From: Burkholderiaceae bacterium
GTDB lineage: Bacteria; Pseudomonadota; Gammaproteobacteria; Burkholderiales; Burkholderiaceae
DNA length: 13,836 bases
Assembly: GCA_023253905.1 (NCBI GenBank)
Contig: JALREG010000372.1
Location: forward strand, 1 to 13,836
Reading direction: 5' to 3'
Both the position numbers and the translations under genes were made by a program. Of the stretch, positions 1 to 6,455 are shown one piece after another; positions within the stretch are counted from its first letter, which is position 1; each line of letters starts with the position of its first letter. The notes beneath the pieces are model-generated. The model saw nothing but the letters and a program-made list of their open reading frames with translations. It was not told the origin of the DNA and ran no database searches.

Positions 1-507
1 GGCGAGGATTTCGGGTTCGATGTCTTCCACCCTGAATTTGGTGCCGTGCAGTGAAAGGTTGGCAGACGACCCGAACAGGAGTGTTTGCTCGCGCAGGCTC
101 ACCTGGGTGATGGCGGCATGAAAAGGCCCGGAATTGAGCAGCATCAGCAGGGTATTGTCTTTGGTGCTGCGCTCATAGGTATCCGGGTCGAGTTTGCGAA
201 GGAGCGGATGGTCGGCATCGCAGGGTGCGATCAGCCCAAGCGGCAGATCATAGTCCTGGGTGATGGCTTGTACGATCGCACGTCCGCGCTCGCTCACCCT
301 ATGAAGTTCGCGGTGCAGGTCATCGTTACCCAGCATGGCGTTCAGCTTGGTGGGCGCTCGCCGTTTGGTGTCGAAGATACGGCGTAGCGCCGGGCCGTGG
401 GCTGCAATGAGGGAGTAGCCGACATCGTTGGGAAGAATCGCGATTCCACCCTGCTTCATCACCTGAAAGGCGCGTTCAGCATCGGCGCTGGGGTTGATCA
501 CAGCCAT
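1..507 (-). CDS. Sua5/YrdC/YciO-family protein (3' end beyond window)
   Basis: The family includes L-threonylcarbamoyladenylate synthases, which use threonine, bicarbonate and ATP for the tRNA t6A modification; not every member has this activity. I translated the minus strand from the ATG at 507. It is open for 169 codons to the left edge, so the C-terminus is missing. Family-like elements are PNDVGYSL at residues 26-33 (compare the PTDTVYGL type), DTKRRAPTKLNAMLG at 46-60 (the KR and P substrate-binding stretch) and FGSSANLS at 145-152 (compare TSAN-S). The start is preceded by AGGTGA at a good distance. The gene lies 90 bases downstream of tspO on the same strand and has no evident link to photosynthesis. 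The motifs are divergent from classical TsaC/Sua5, so the family assignment is firmer than the exact activity. Confidence 0.72.
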   Translation of the reverse strand, partial: MAVINPSADAERAFQVMKQGGIAILPNDVGYSLIAAHGPALRRIFDTKRRAPTKLNAMLGNDDLHRELHRVSERGRAIVQAITQDYDLPLGLIAPCDADHPLLRKLDPDTYERSTKDNTLLMLLNSGPFHAAITQVSLREQTLLFGSSANLSLHGTKFRVEDIEPEILA

Positions 508-597
508 GGTTATCACCTGGGACGTGGGCTCTGGAACTGGCGATTGTAATGAGCAGCGGCCGTTAGTGGCCGTAGCCGTGCAACCGGTGACACGCGG
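508..597. other. Intergenic gap between tspO and the Sua5-like gene
   Basis: No gene is visible in these 90 bases. Two small inverted repeats lie here: CGGCC/GGCCG at 557-561 and 568-572 (6-base loop), and AACCG/CGGTT at 582-586 and 595-599, the latter touching the tspO stop codon. Neither is followed by a T-tract in either direction, so they are at best weak terminator candidates for the bchG-tspO operon. A TACAAT sequence on the minus strand (543-548) resembles a -10 box for the Sua5-like gene, but no convincing -35 accompanies it. Confidence 0.3.
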
Positions 598-1170
598 TTA
601 ACGATTGAGCCGCACCGCCTCAAAATTCAGCACCGCAGCAAAACTCACCCAGAGCAGGTAGGGCACAAGGAGGAGTGCTGCGCGGGGTGCGTAGGGTCGG
701 AAGTGGAGAATGAGCGCTACGATCGAGCCCCACAGGATCACCACCTCGGCGAGTGCCCAGTCGGGGCGACGCAGAAAAAAATAGAGCAGGCTCCAGCCCA
801 CATTGGCGAGTGCGTTGATCGCCAACAGCGTGAGCATGCGCGTTCGGGGCGATGGCTTGCGATGGACGCCGGCGCGCCAGCCGACCACGGCCGCCCAGGC
901 AATCATGAAAAAGAGCAACGTCCAGGCGGGCCCGAAAGCCCAGTCGGGAGGCTTGAACGCGGGCTGCTTGAGCGCGTAGTACCAATCATCCAGCCGGGTC
1001 AGTGCGCCGCCCGTGCCAGCGACGATGATGACCGCGACCGCTGCGACAAGCGAGTCGATGCCGAGGCCGCGCGCGGGCGCAACGACCTCATGGCCCGCAA
1101 GCGGTGCTGCCGCGTCGGGTGAAGGGGACTGCTGGGCGGAGGACGGGGAAGGTTGCTGTGGGAGGCTCAT
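598..1170 (-). CDS. tspO: TspO/MBR-family tryptophan-rich sensory protein
   Basis: TspO proteins are five-helix membrane proteins that bind tetrapyrroles. In Rhodobacter the homologue (CrtK/TspO) sits in the photosynthesis cluster and dampens pigment gene expression in response to oxygen. The 190-residue product has the family hallmarks: WYYALKQPAFKPPDW at 63-77, a Trp-rich second helix to about residue 98, NVGWSLLYFFLRRP at 123-136 and the C-terminal PYLLWVSFAAVLNFEAVRLN at 170-189. It is about 30 residues longer than usual because of a Pro/Ser/Ala-rich N-terminal tail (about 1-35). The start is nevertheless well supported: its ATG overlaps the bchP stop as ATGA (1167-1170), implying translational coupling. 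A role as a tetrapyrrole/oxygen sensor is inferred from the family and the location. Confidence 0.92.
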   Translation of the reverse strand: MSLPQQPSPSSAQQSPSPDAAAPLAGHEVVAPARGLGIDSLVAAVAVIIVAGTGGALTRLDDWYYALKQPAFKPPDWAFGPAWTLLFFMIAWAAVVGWRAGVHRKPSPRTRMLTLLAINALANVGWSLLYFFLRRPDWALAEVVILWGSIVALILHFRPYAPRAALLLVPYLLWVSFAAVLNFEAVRLNR

Positions 1171-2384
1171 GCCTTGGCGATGCCGAACAAATGCGCAAGA
1201 TCCTTCAGGAAAATACGCAAGTGTGCAAGCGGACGCCGGCGGACCAGACGCTTATTCATGTAGGAATCGAATGTGATTTGCTGCACGTCGCGATCGCGGC
1301 AGATTTTGACGAACTGTTCGCGCCGCTTGTCGTTGCCATACCAGAACCGTTGCAGGAGACCCAGCACAAAGAACACCCGGCCATGCTCTTTCATGAAGCG
1401 TTTGCGGGCGGATGCGAGCTCGGCGCCCCGCCCGCTCTGGAGCGCGGCCAGCGCGGCGTCGGCTGCAAGGCGGCCGCCCAGCATGGCGTAGTAAATGCCT
1501 TCACCCGATGCGGGGGCGACCACGCCTGAGGCGTCGCCTGCCAGGACCACATTGCGTCCGTTGTCCCAGCGCGGAAGCGGCTTGAGCGGAATCGGCGCGC
1601 CCTCGCGGCGGAGTGTCTCAAAGCGATCCAGCCCGGCGGTTCGGCGCAGGTCGGCGACTGCGCTGCGAAGCGAAAATCCCTTGTCCATGCTGCCGGTGCC
1701 CACCGAGAAACACTTGCCGTGGGGAAACACCCAGCCGTAGAAATCGGGCGATAGCGTGCCGCGGTAATAGACATCGCATCGCGAGGGGTCGTAGTCAACG
1801 CCGGCGCGATCTTCGGCGGCTGGCGCGCGCACAATTTCGTGGTAGGCAAAGACGAATTTTCCCTTGTCGGAATCGGCGATGGCCTGCGCGGCGACGCGCG
1901 ATTTTGCGCCATCGGCACCGATCACCAGCCGAGTGCGGACGCTGACCGAAACCTCGGCGCGCTCGCCTGCGCTCGCGCGGCTCTGGATGCGTACGGTGGT
2001 GATGCCATCGGCATCAGGGCCATCGAGACGCTCGAACGTGCCGATCAGCCGGGTCGCGCCATGCTGTGCGGCACGCTGCCGCAGCCACTCATCAAATTCG
2101 TCGCGATCAACCAGTCCGACAAAGCCGTTTTCAATCGGGATGTCGACCCGCTGATCGGAAGGCGAAATCATGCGTGCGCAGCGTGCGTGCGCGACCAGCA
2201 GGCTGTCGGGAATGTCGAAGTCGCGGATGGCGCGCGGCGGGATCGCGCCGCCACAGGGCTTGATCCGACCGGCACGGTCGACCAGCAATACACGCCGACC
2301 AGCGCGAGCGAGATCATCGGCGGCGGTGGCGCCAGCGGGGCCACCGCCGACCACGACGACGTCATACAGGGTGTCTTCAGGCAT
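1167..2384 (-). CDS. bchP: Geranylgeranyl diphosphate/bacteriochlorophyll reductase
   Basis: BchP reduces three double bonds of the geranylgeranyl tail of bacteriochlorophyll a (and/or free geranylgeranyl diphosphate) to phytyl, the last step of pigment synthesis. The 405-residue protein is a geranylgeranyl-reductase-type flavoprotein. It has an N-terminal dinucleotide fold VVVVGGGPAGATAADDLARA (9-28), the acidic end of the second strand in VLLVDR (32-37), the family motif KPCGGAIPPRA (42-52) and the FAD-contacting NVVLAGDASGVVAPASGEG near residue 290. The frame is open upstream to 2504, but those 40 codons lie inside bch2 and have no family similarity. The ATG at 2384 has GGGAGG just upstream and places the Rossmann motif correctly. 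It overlaps the end of bch2 by 8 bases and tspO by 4, so the three genes look translationally coupled. Confidence 0.95.
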   Translation of the reverse strand: MPEDTLYDVVVVGGGPAGATAADDLARAGRRVLLVDRAGRIKPCGGAIPPRAIRDFDIPDSLLVAHARCARMISPSDQRVDIPIENGFVGLVDRDEFDEWLRQRAAQHGATRLIGTFERLDGPDADGITTVRIQSRASAGERAEVSVSVRTRLVIGADGAKSRVAAQAIADSDKGKFVFAYHEIVRAPAAEDRAGVDYDPSRCDVYYRGTLSPDFYGWVFPHGKCFSVGTGSMDKGFSLRSAVADLRRTAGLDRFETLRREGAPIPLKPLPRWDNGRNVVLAGDASGVVAPASGEGIYYAMLGGRLAADAALAALQSGRGAELASARKRFMKEHGRVFFVLGLLQRFWYGNDKRREQFVKICRDRDVQQITFDSYMNKRLVRRRPLAHLRIFLKDLAHLFGIAKA

Positions 2385-3762
2385 GAGCGCCTCCCGGGGC
2401 GAGGGGTTGGGGTGGGGTCTGTTGGGTTTCGCCTGCGGCGGCCGGTTCGCGAATCTGACTGGCCAGGCGCGCGGCCAGAATGAAAAGGAGCGCCTCGAGG
2501 CCAAACACCACCGCGTAGGCGAGGGCCGTATCCTGGATCACAAGACGGGCAAGGTCGGAGAGGGCGGTGCCGAGAAGCCCGCCGCTGCCAAAGGCCAGGG
2601 CCTGTGCTGCGCCCCAGAGCCCCATGCGCGTGCCTTCGCGACGGCCTTCACCTTCGCCCGCGAGCCGCATCATGGAAGCGATGGCCGCGATCGAAAAGGC
2701 ACCGTTGGCCGCACCAAGCAGGAACACGTTGGCGCGAAGCGGCCACCCCGGTCCTGCCACACCGGCCGCCACCAGGCCGGCGAGCGCAAAGCCCGATGCG
2801 ATACAGCCGCTCACTGTCCAGAAACGCAGCGACCCCAGGCGGCGGCCAAAAATACGGCCACTGCCCGCAAGCGCCACCAGCAACATGCCGCAGAGGATGC
2901 CGGAATGCTGGAGCCCCGAGAGCTTGGTGGTTTCGCCCGGACTGAAGCCAAACACCGTGCCTGCAAAGGGCTCGAGGATGAGGTCCTGCGCGCTGAAGGC
3001 GAGCATCGAAATGAACACGAAAACCGTGAAGTGCCGGGCTGCGGGTTCGCGCCAGACCTTGGTGAGCGTGGCGCGAAAGCCCTCGGAGGCGGGGGCTGCA
3101 TCTTGCGCGGCTTGCGCGTCGACCGCGCGCTCAAGCCGGAACAGCATCAGCATGGTGACCACCAGCGCGATCGCGGCCACCCCAGCGGCGACGGTAAGCA
3201 GACGGGCTTCCGAGTACGGGTCAAGCAGATGGCCAGCGATGCCCGCGGTGACCGCAAAGCCGGCGATCATCATGAGCCACACCAGGGTGGCGGCACCCGC
3301 GCGCCGGCGGGGAGCCACCCGCTTGGCAAGCAGGACCAGAACCGACGTGCCGCTTGCGCTCACCCCGACACCGATCATGAGAAACGCCAGCACCGATAGC
3401 GCAATGCCGGCGCCTAGCGACCCGCTCATGGTGACCACGGCAACGGCCCCCAGCAAACCGCCACAGGCGAGGACCGCCATGCCGCCCAGGATCCAGGGCG
3501 TGCAGCGTCCGGACCGATCCGACCCAAAGCCCATTCGTGGCCGCAGGATCTGCACTGCATAGTGCATGGCGACCAGTAGCCCCGGCAGCACGGCAGGCAG
3601 CGCAAGCTCGACCACCATGATGCGATTGAGCGTCGAAGTGGCGAGCACCACGATGCCACCCAGGCAGGCCTGGATCAGCCCCAGGCGTGCGATCGACAGC
3701 CAGCCGAACGGTGAGCCGGCTGGCAAGTTGGATTCGTCTTCCGGTTCGAGCGATTGATTCAT
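2377..3762 (-). CDS. bch2: PucC/BCH2-family MFS transporter (orf427/428-like)
   Basis: This is a 461-residue polytopic membrane protein of the PucC/LhaA/Bch2 branch of the major facilitator superfamily. Members help assemble light-harvesting complexes or handle bacteriochlorophyll; the exact role of the bchG-bchP-linked member is not settled. About twelve hydrophobic helices can be traced from residue 25 to 435. The family loop RPRMGFGSDRSGRCTPWILGG lies between helices 2 and 3 (about 74-94). The central loop is hydrophilic (AVDAQAAQDAAPASEG, about 213-228), and the C-terminal tail is Pro/Ala/Gly-rich. The start ATG follows GGGGGA by 4 bases. The position between bchG and bchP is the standard order of purple bacterial clusters and supports the Bch2 rather than PucC or LhaA assignment. 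Only 46 bases separate it from bchG, so one transcript is likely. Confidence 0.88.
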   Translation of the reverse strand: MNQSLEPEDESNLPAGSPFGWLSIARLGLIQACLGGIVVLATSTLNRIMVVELALPAVLPGLLVAMHYAVQILRPRMGFGSDRSGRCTPWILGGMAVLACGGLLGAVAVVTMSGSLGAGIALSVLAFLMIGVGVSASGTSVLVLLAKRVAPRRRAGAATLVWLMMIAGFAVTAGIAGHLLDPYSEARLLTVAAGVAAIALVVTMLMLFRLERAVDAQAAQDAAPASEGFRATLTKVWREPAARHFTVFVFISMLAFSAQDLILEPFAGTVFGFSPGETTKLSGLQHSGILCGMLLVALAGSGRIFGRRLGSLRFWTVSGCIASGFALAGLVAAGVAGPGWPLRANVFLLGAANGAFSIAAIASMMRLAGEGEGRREGTRMGLWGAAQALAFGSGGLLGTALSDLARLVIQDTALAYAVVFGLEALLFILAARLASQIREPAAAGETQQTPPQPLAPGGAHA

Positions 3763-3808
3763 TGTTTCCCCCTGATCGCATTGGCCTCACGGATACGTGC
3801 CGTGCGGC

Positions 3809-4693
3809 TCAGCCCAGACCCCGAAGCGCGAAGGCGCTGACCATCATTCCCGAGACATAGAGCGGTACGCCGAAGCCGCTGTAGAAGAGCGCCTGCTGAA
3901 TGGGGGCTGCGATCAGGCGACGCATCAGCACGGCCTGGGCCGCGATCAGCGCAGCGACCGATACCGCCGACACCGGCGCCCCCCACTGGATGAGCAGAAT
4001 CACAACGATGATTTGCGGCACTGCCATGACCCAGCAGGCCACCCGTGCCGCCCGATCGGGGCCGAGCTGGACCGGCAGCGACCGGATGCCCATGCGCGAA
4101 TCGCCCTCGATGGCTTTGAAGTCATTGAGGGTCATGATTCCGTGGGCGCCGATGCTGTAGAGAAGAGCAAGCAACAGCGACCGCGCCTCGGGCACGGCAC
4201 CGCCCGCCATCACCGCTGCGCCGGTGATCCAGGCGAGCCCTTCGTAGGACAGACCGCAGGCGAGGTTCCCCCACCAGCCGTTTTGCTTGAGCCGAACGGG
4301 CGGCATGCTGTAGGCCCAGGCCAGCACCAGTCCGAGCGCAGCCGCAGCAAAGCCCCAGACGCCCAGCCCGGTTGCGACCAGCAGGGACAGCACCGTCCAG
4401 GCGATGGCGACATACAGCCCCCAGCGTCCGGGCATGCGGCCTGACGGAATGGGGCGATGCGGTTCGTTGATGGCATCGACATGGCGATCAAACCAGTCGT
4501 TCACCGCCTGGCTGGTTGCACACACCATGGGACCCGCGAGCAGCACGCCCAGGAGGGCGAGCGGCCAGTGCGTGGCGAGCTGTGCCCCCGAGGCCACCAC
4601 GCCGCAGGCAAACGCCCACATGGGTGGAAACCAGGTGATGGGTTTGAGCAGCTCGGTAAACGCCGACAGGGTAGGGACGGTGCGGACAGTCAT
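3809..4693 (-). CDS. bchG: Bacteriochlorophyll a synthase (geranylgeranyl transferase)
   Basis: BchG, a membrane UbiA-superfamily prenyltransferase, esterifies bacteriochlorophyllide a with geranylgeranyl diphosphate. The 294-residue protein starts like the family (LLKPITWFPPMWAFACG, 15-31). It carries the first Asp-rich motif NDWFDRHVDAINEPHRPIPS (65-84) and the second motif NDFKAIEGDSRMGIRSLP (190-207), with about eight or nine membrane helices. It heads the minus-strand operon bchG-bch2-bchP-tspO. The ATG at 4693 has no obvious Shine-Dalgarno. A -10-like GAGAAT ends only 6 bases upstream, which would put the transcription start at or next to the start codon (see findings). No in-frame alternative start gives a better fit to the family N-terminus. 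Confidence 0.95.
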   Translation of the reverse strand: MTVRTVPTLSAFTELLKPITWFPPMWAFACGVVASGAQLATHWPLALLGVLLAGPMVCATSQAVNDWFDRHVDAINEPHRPIPSGRMPGRWGLYVAIAWTVLSLLVATGLGVWGFAAAALGLVLAWAYSMPPVRLKQNGWWGNLACGLSYEGLAWITGAAVMAGGAVPEARSLLLALLYSIGAHGIMTLNDFKAIEGDSRMGIRSLPVQLGPDRAARVACWVMAVPQIIVVILLIQWGAPVSAVSVAALIAAQAVLMRRLIAAPIQQALFYSGFGVPLYVSGMMVSAFALRGLG

Positions 4694-4699
4694 CCGTGG

Positions 4700-4728
4700 A
4701 TTCTCTGCTTGACAAAACCGAACGTCAA
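4700..4728 (-). promoter_or_regulatory. Predicted bchG promoter
   Basis: On the minus strand TTGACG (4728 to 4723) and GAGAAT (4705 to 4700) are separated by exactly 17 bases, a sigma70-like arrangement with 5/6 and 4/6 matches. The -35 is also one half of the PpsR-type box at 4723-4740, so bound repressor would cover it. The predicted start of transcription falls at about the A of the bchG ATG (4693). This is read from the sequence only. Confidence 0.5.
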
Positions 4729-4740
4729 TTGCAATTTACA
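4723..4740. promoter_or_regulatory. PpsR/CrtJ-type operator between bchG and crtI
   Basis: CGTCAATTGCAATTTACA matches the PpsR/CrtJ consensus TGT-N12-ACA with one outer mismatch (CGT for TGT) and an AT-rich, nearly palindromic core around CAATTG. It is the only convincing match in the 121-base bchG-crtI gap. Each half coincides with a candidate -35 of a divergent promoter: TTGACG toward bchG and TTTACA toward crtI. One bound PpsR dimer could therefore shut both operons. Confidence 0.68.
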
Positions 4741-4764
4741 CATCCTGGCGTCGTCCCGGACAGT
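4735..4764 (+). promoter_or_regulatory. Possible crtI promoter
   Basis: TTTACA (4735-4740) followed after 18 bases by GACAGT (4759-4764) is a possible sigma70 promoter for crtIB. The -35 is reasonable and forms the right half of the PpsR box; the -10 matches only 3 of 6 positions. TTGACA at 4709-4714 is a better -35, but the hexamer 17 bases on (CAATTT) is poor. The first option mirrors the architecture seen upstream of bchF. Confidence 0.35.
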
Positions 4765-4796
4765 TTGTTTCGGTGCGGCCCCCCGAATCCGTCGCT

Positions 4797-4802
4797 AGGA
4801 GG
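4797..4802 (+). promoter_or_regulatory. Ribosome-binding site of crtI
   Basis: AGGAGG lies 12 bases before the ATG at 4815. The spacing is slightly long, but it is the only strong Shine-Dalgarno in the leader and decides the start over the internal ATG at 4929. Confidence 0.6.
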
Positions 4803-4814
4803 CGACAACCGCCG

Positions 4815-6455
4815 ATGCTTCAATCCGCGTCCGACGCCCTGCCGCTTGCCGGCCCACGAGGTGCCCCGATCGAACCGCTCCAGCGGGACGCAGCGCCGGG
4901 CGAGGCGCGCCCCGCCCCCGCGCGTGTCATGCCCGGTCGTGCCGGCTCGTCGGCCGCGCCACGGGTGGTCATTATTGGGAGCGGCTTTGGTGGCCTCGCC
5001 TGCGCCATCCGCATGCTCTGCAAGGGCTATCGGGTGACGGTGCTCGAGCGGCTCGATCAGCCGGGCGGGCGTGCGAGCGTTTTCACGCAAGACGGCTTCA
5101 CCTTTGACGCCGGTCCCACCATCGTGACTGCGCCGTTTCTGCTCGAAGAGCTGTGGGCGCTGGCTGGCCGACGCTTTGCCGATGACGTGGACCTGCGACC
5201 GATGAATCCCTGCTACCGGATTCGGTTTGATGACGGCACCCACTTCGATTACCAGCGCGAGCCGCAGGCCATGATCGAGGAGGTGAGGCGCGTAAGCCCG
5301 CAGGATGTTGGCGGGCTGCACCGCTTTATGGCCGAGGCCGATCGCTGCTTCAGGCTGGGCTACGAGGGCTTGGGTACCGTGGCCTTCGAGTCGCTTGGCG
5401 ATCTGTTTGCCGCCCTGCCAGCCATGGTCCGGATGCGGGCCTGGCGCAGCATCTATCAGATGGCCTCTCGCCACTTCAAGAGCGAAAAGCTTCGTCAGGT
5501 CTTCAGCTTTCATCCGCTTCTGATCGGCGGCAACCCCATGTCGGTCACCAGTGTCTACAGCCTCATACCCTCGCTTGAGCGAATTCACGGTGTGCATTCG
5601 GCGATGGGCGGCACGGGCGCGATCGTGCGTGCGATGGCGAAGCTGATCGGCGAACTGGGTGGCGAGATCCGGTTGGGCGCTGATGTCGCGCGCATCCGGG
5701 TGGTGGATCAGCGTGCGCGCGGGGTCATCCTGGCGAGCGGTGAGCGGGTCGACGCCGACATCGTGGTCTCCAACGCCGATAGCGCCTGGACCTACAAGCA
5801 TCTGCTCAAGGCCGAGCCGCGGCGCGTGTGGAATGACCGCAAGGTGGAACGCGCAGCCTATTCGATGGGGCTATTCGTCTGGTACTTCGGTACGCGCCGG
5901 CGCTACCCTGACATTCCACATCACATGATTCTGCTCGGCCCCCGCTACCGTGATTTGCTGGGTGACATCTTTGACCGCAAGGTGCTGGCCGACGACTTCA
6001 GTCTCTACCTGCATCGACCCACGGCAACCGACCCCTCCCTTGCGCCTGAGGGCTGCGACACGTTTTATGTGCTCTCGCCAGTGCCGCACCTCGATGGCGG
6101 CATCGACTGGGCAAGTCGCGCCGAACCCTATCGGCAGCGTATCGCGCAGATGCTGAGCGATACGGTGCTGCCCGGCTTGTCTGAGGCGATCTGCACACAG
6201 CGCCATCTCACGCCGGCCGACTTCGAGAGTCGTTATCTTGCTTTCAAGGGCGCAGCCTTCGGCATGGAGCCGCGGCTCCTGCAGAGCGCCTGGTTCCGGC
6301 CGCATAACCGCAGCGAAGACATCCGCGATCTTTACCTGGTGGGGGCCAGCACGCATCCTGGCGCGGGCATTCCAGGCGTACTCACGTCAGCGAAGGTGCT
6401 CGATTCAATCATTCCGCCCGCAGCCAGGGTTGCACGCGCGCAGGCCGTTCGATGA
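4815..6455 (+). CDS. crtI: Phytoene desaturase
   Basis: CrtI is the FAD-dependent desaturase that turns phytoene into neurosporene (three steps) or lycopene (four steps); the sequence alone does not tell which. The 546-residue form has the dinucleotide motif VVIIGSGFGG (51-60), the PGGRASVFTQDGFTFDAGPT stretch typical of the family near residue 85, and the C-terminal signature LYLVGASTHPGAGIPGVLTS. The start at 4815 is chosen because AGGAGG (4797-4802) lies 12 bases upstream. This leaves a 50-residue Ala/Pro-rich N-terminal tail. An internal ATG at 4929 would give 508 residues, closer to the usual size, but has no clear ribosome site. The frame is open from 4773, but those codons would span the ribosome-binding site. 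The stop overlaps crtB as ATGA. Confidence 0.95.
   Translation: MLQSASDALPLAGPRGAPIEPLQRDAAPGEARPAPARVMPGRAGSSAAPRVVIIGSGFGGLACAIRMLCKGYRVTVLERLDQPGGRASVFTQDGFTFDAGPTIVTAPFLLEELWALAGRRFADDVDLRPMNPCYRIRFDDGTHFDYQREPQAMIEEVRRVSPQDVGGLHRFMAEADRCFRLGYEGLGTVAFESLGDLFAALPAMVRMRAWRSIYQMASRHFKSEKLRQVFSFHPLLIGGNPMSVTSVYSLIPSLERIHGVHSAMGGTGAIVRAMAKLIGELGGEIRLGADVARIRVVDQRARGVILASGERVDADIVVSNADSAWTYKHLLKAEPRRVWNDRKVERAAYSMGLFVWYFGTRRRYPDIPHHMILLGPRYRDLLGDIFDRKVLADDFSLYLHRPTATDPSLAPEGCDTFYVLSPVPHLDGGIDWASRAEPYRQRIAQMLSDTVLPGLSEAICTQRHLTPADFESRYLAFKGAAFGMEPRLLQSAWFRPHNRSEDIRDLYLVGASTHPGAGIPGVLTSAKVLDSIIPPAARVARAQAVR

Noticed and set aside
85..387. Plus-strand open frame of 100 codons
   Set aside because: Antisense to the Sua5-like gene, whose motifs are readable on the minus strand through the same region.
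557..599. Rho-independent terminator after tspO
   Set aside because: The two small stems have only 5 base pairs each and no T-tract, so they were noted as intergenic features rather than called as a terminator.
2385..2504. 40-codon upstream extension of BchP
   Set aside because: Lies within bch2 and is Arg/Pro-rich; the ATG at 2384 has a good ribosome site and the FAD motif at the expected place.
2170..3562. Long plus-strand open frames (409 and 331 codons) opposite bch2 and bchP
   Set aside because: Arg/Pro/Ala-rich, low-complexity translations without family motifs; typical GC-rich shadows of bch2/bchP.
4725..5801. 358-codon minus-strand open frame opposite crtI
   Set aside because: No recognisable domain; it is antisense to clearly conserved CrtI sequence and to the bchG-crtI promoter region.
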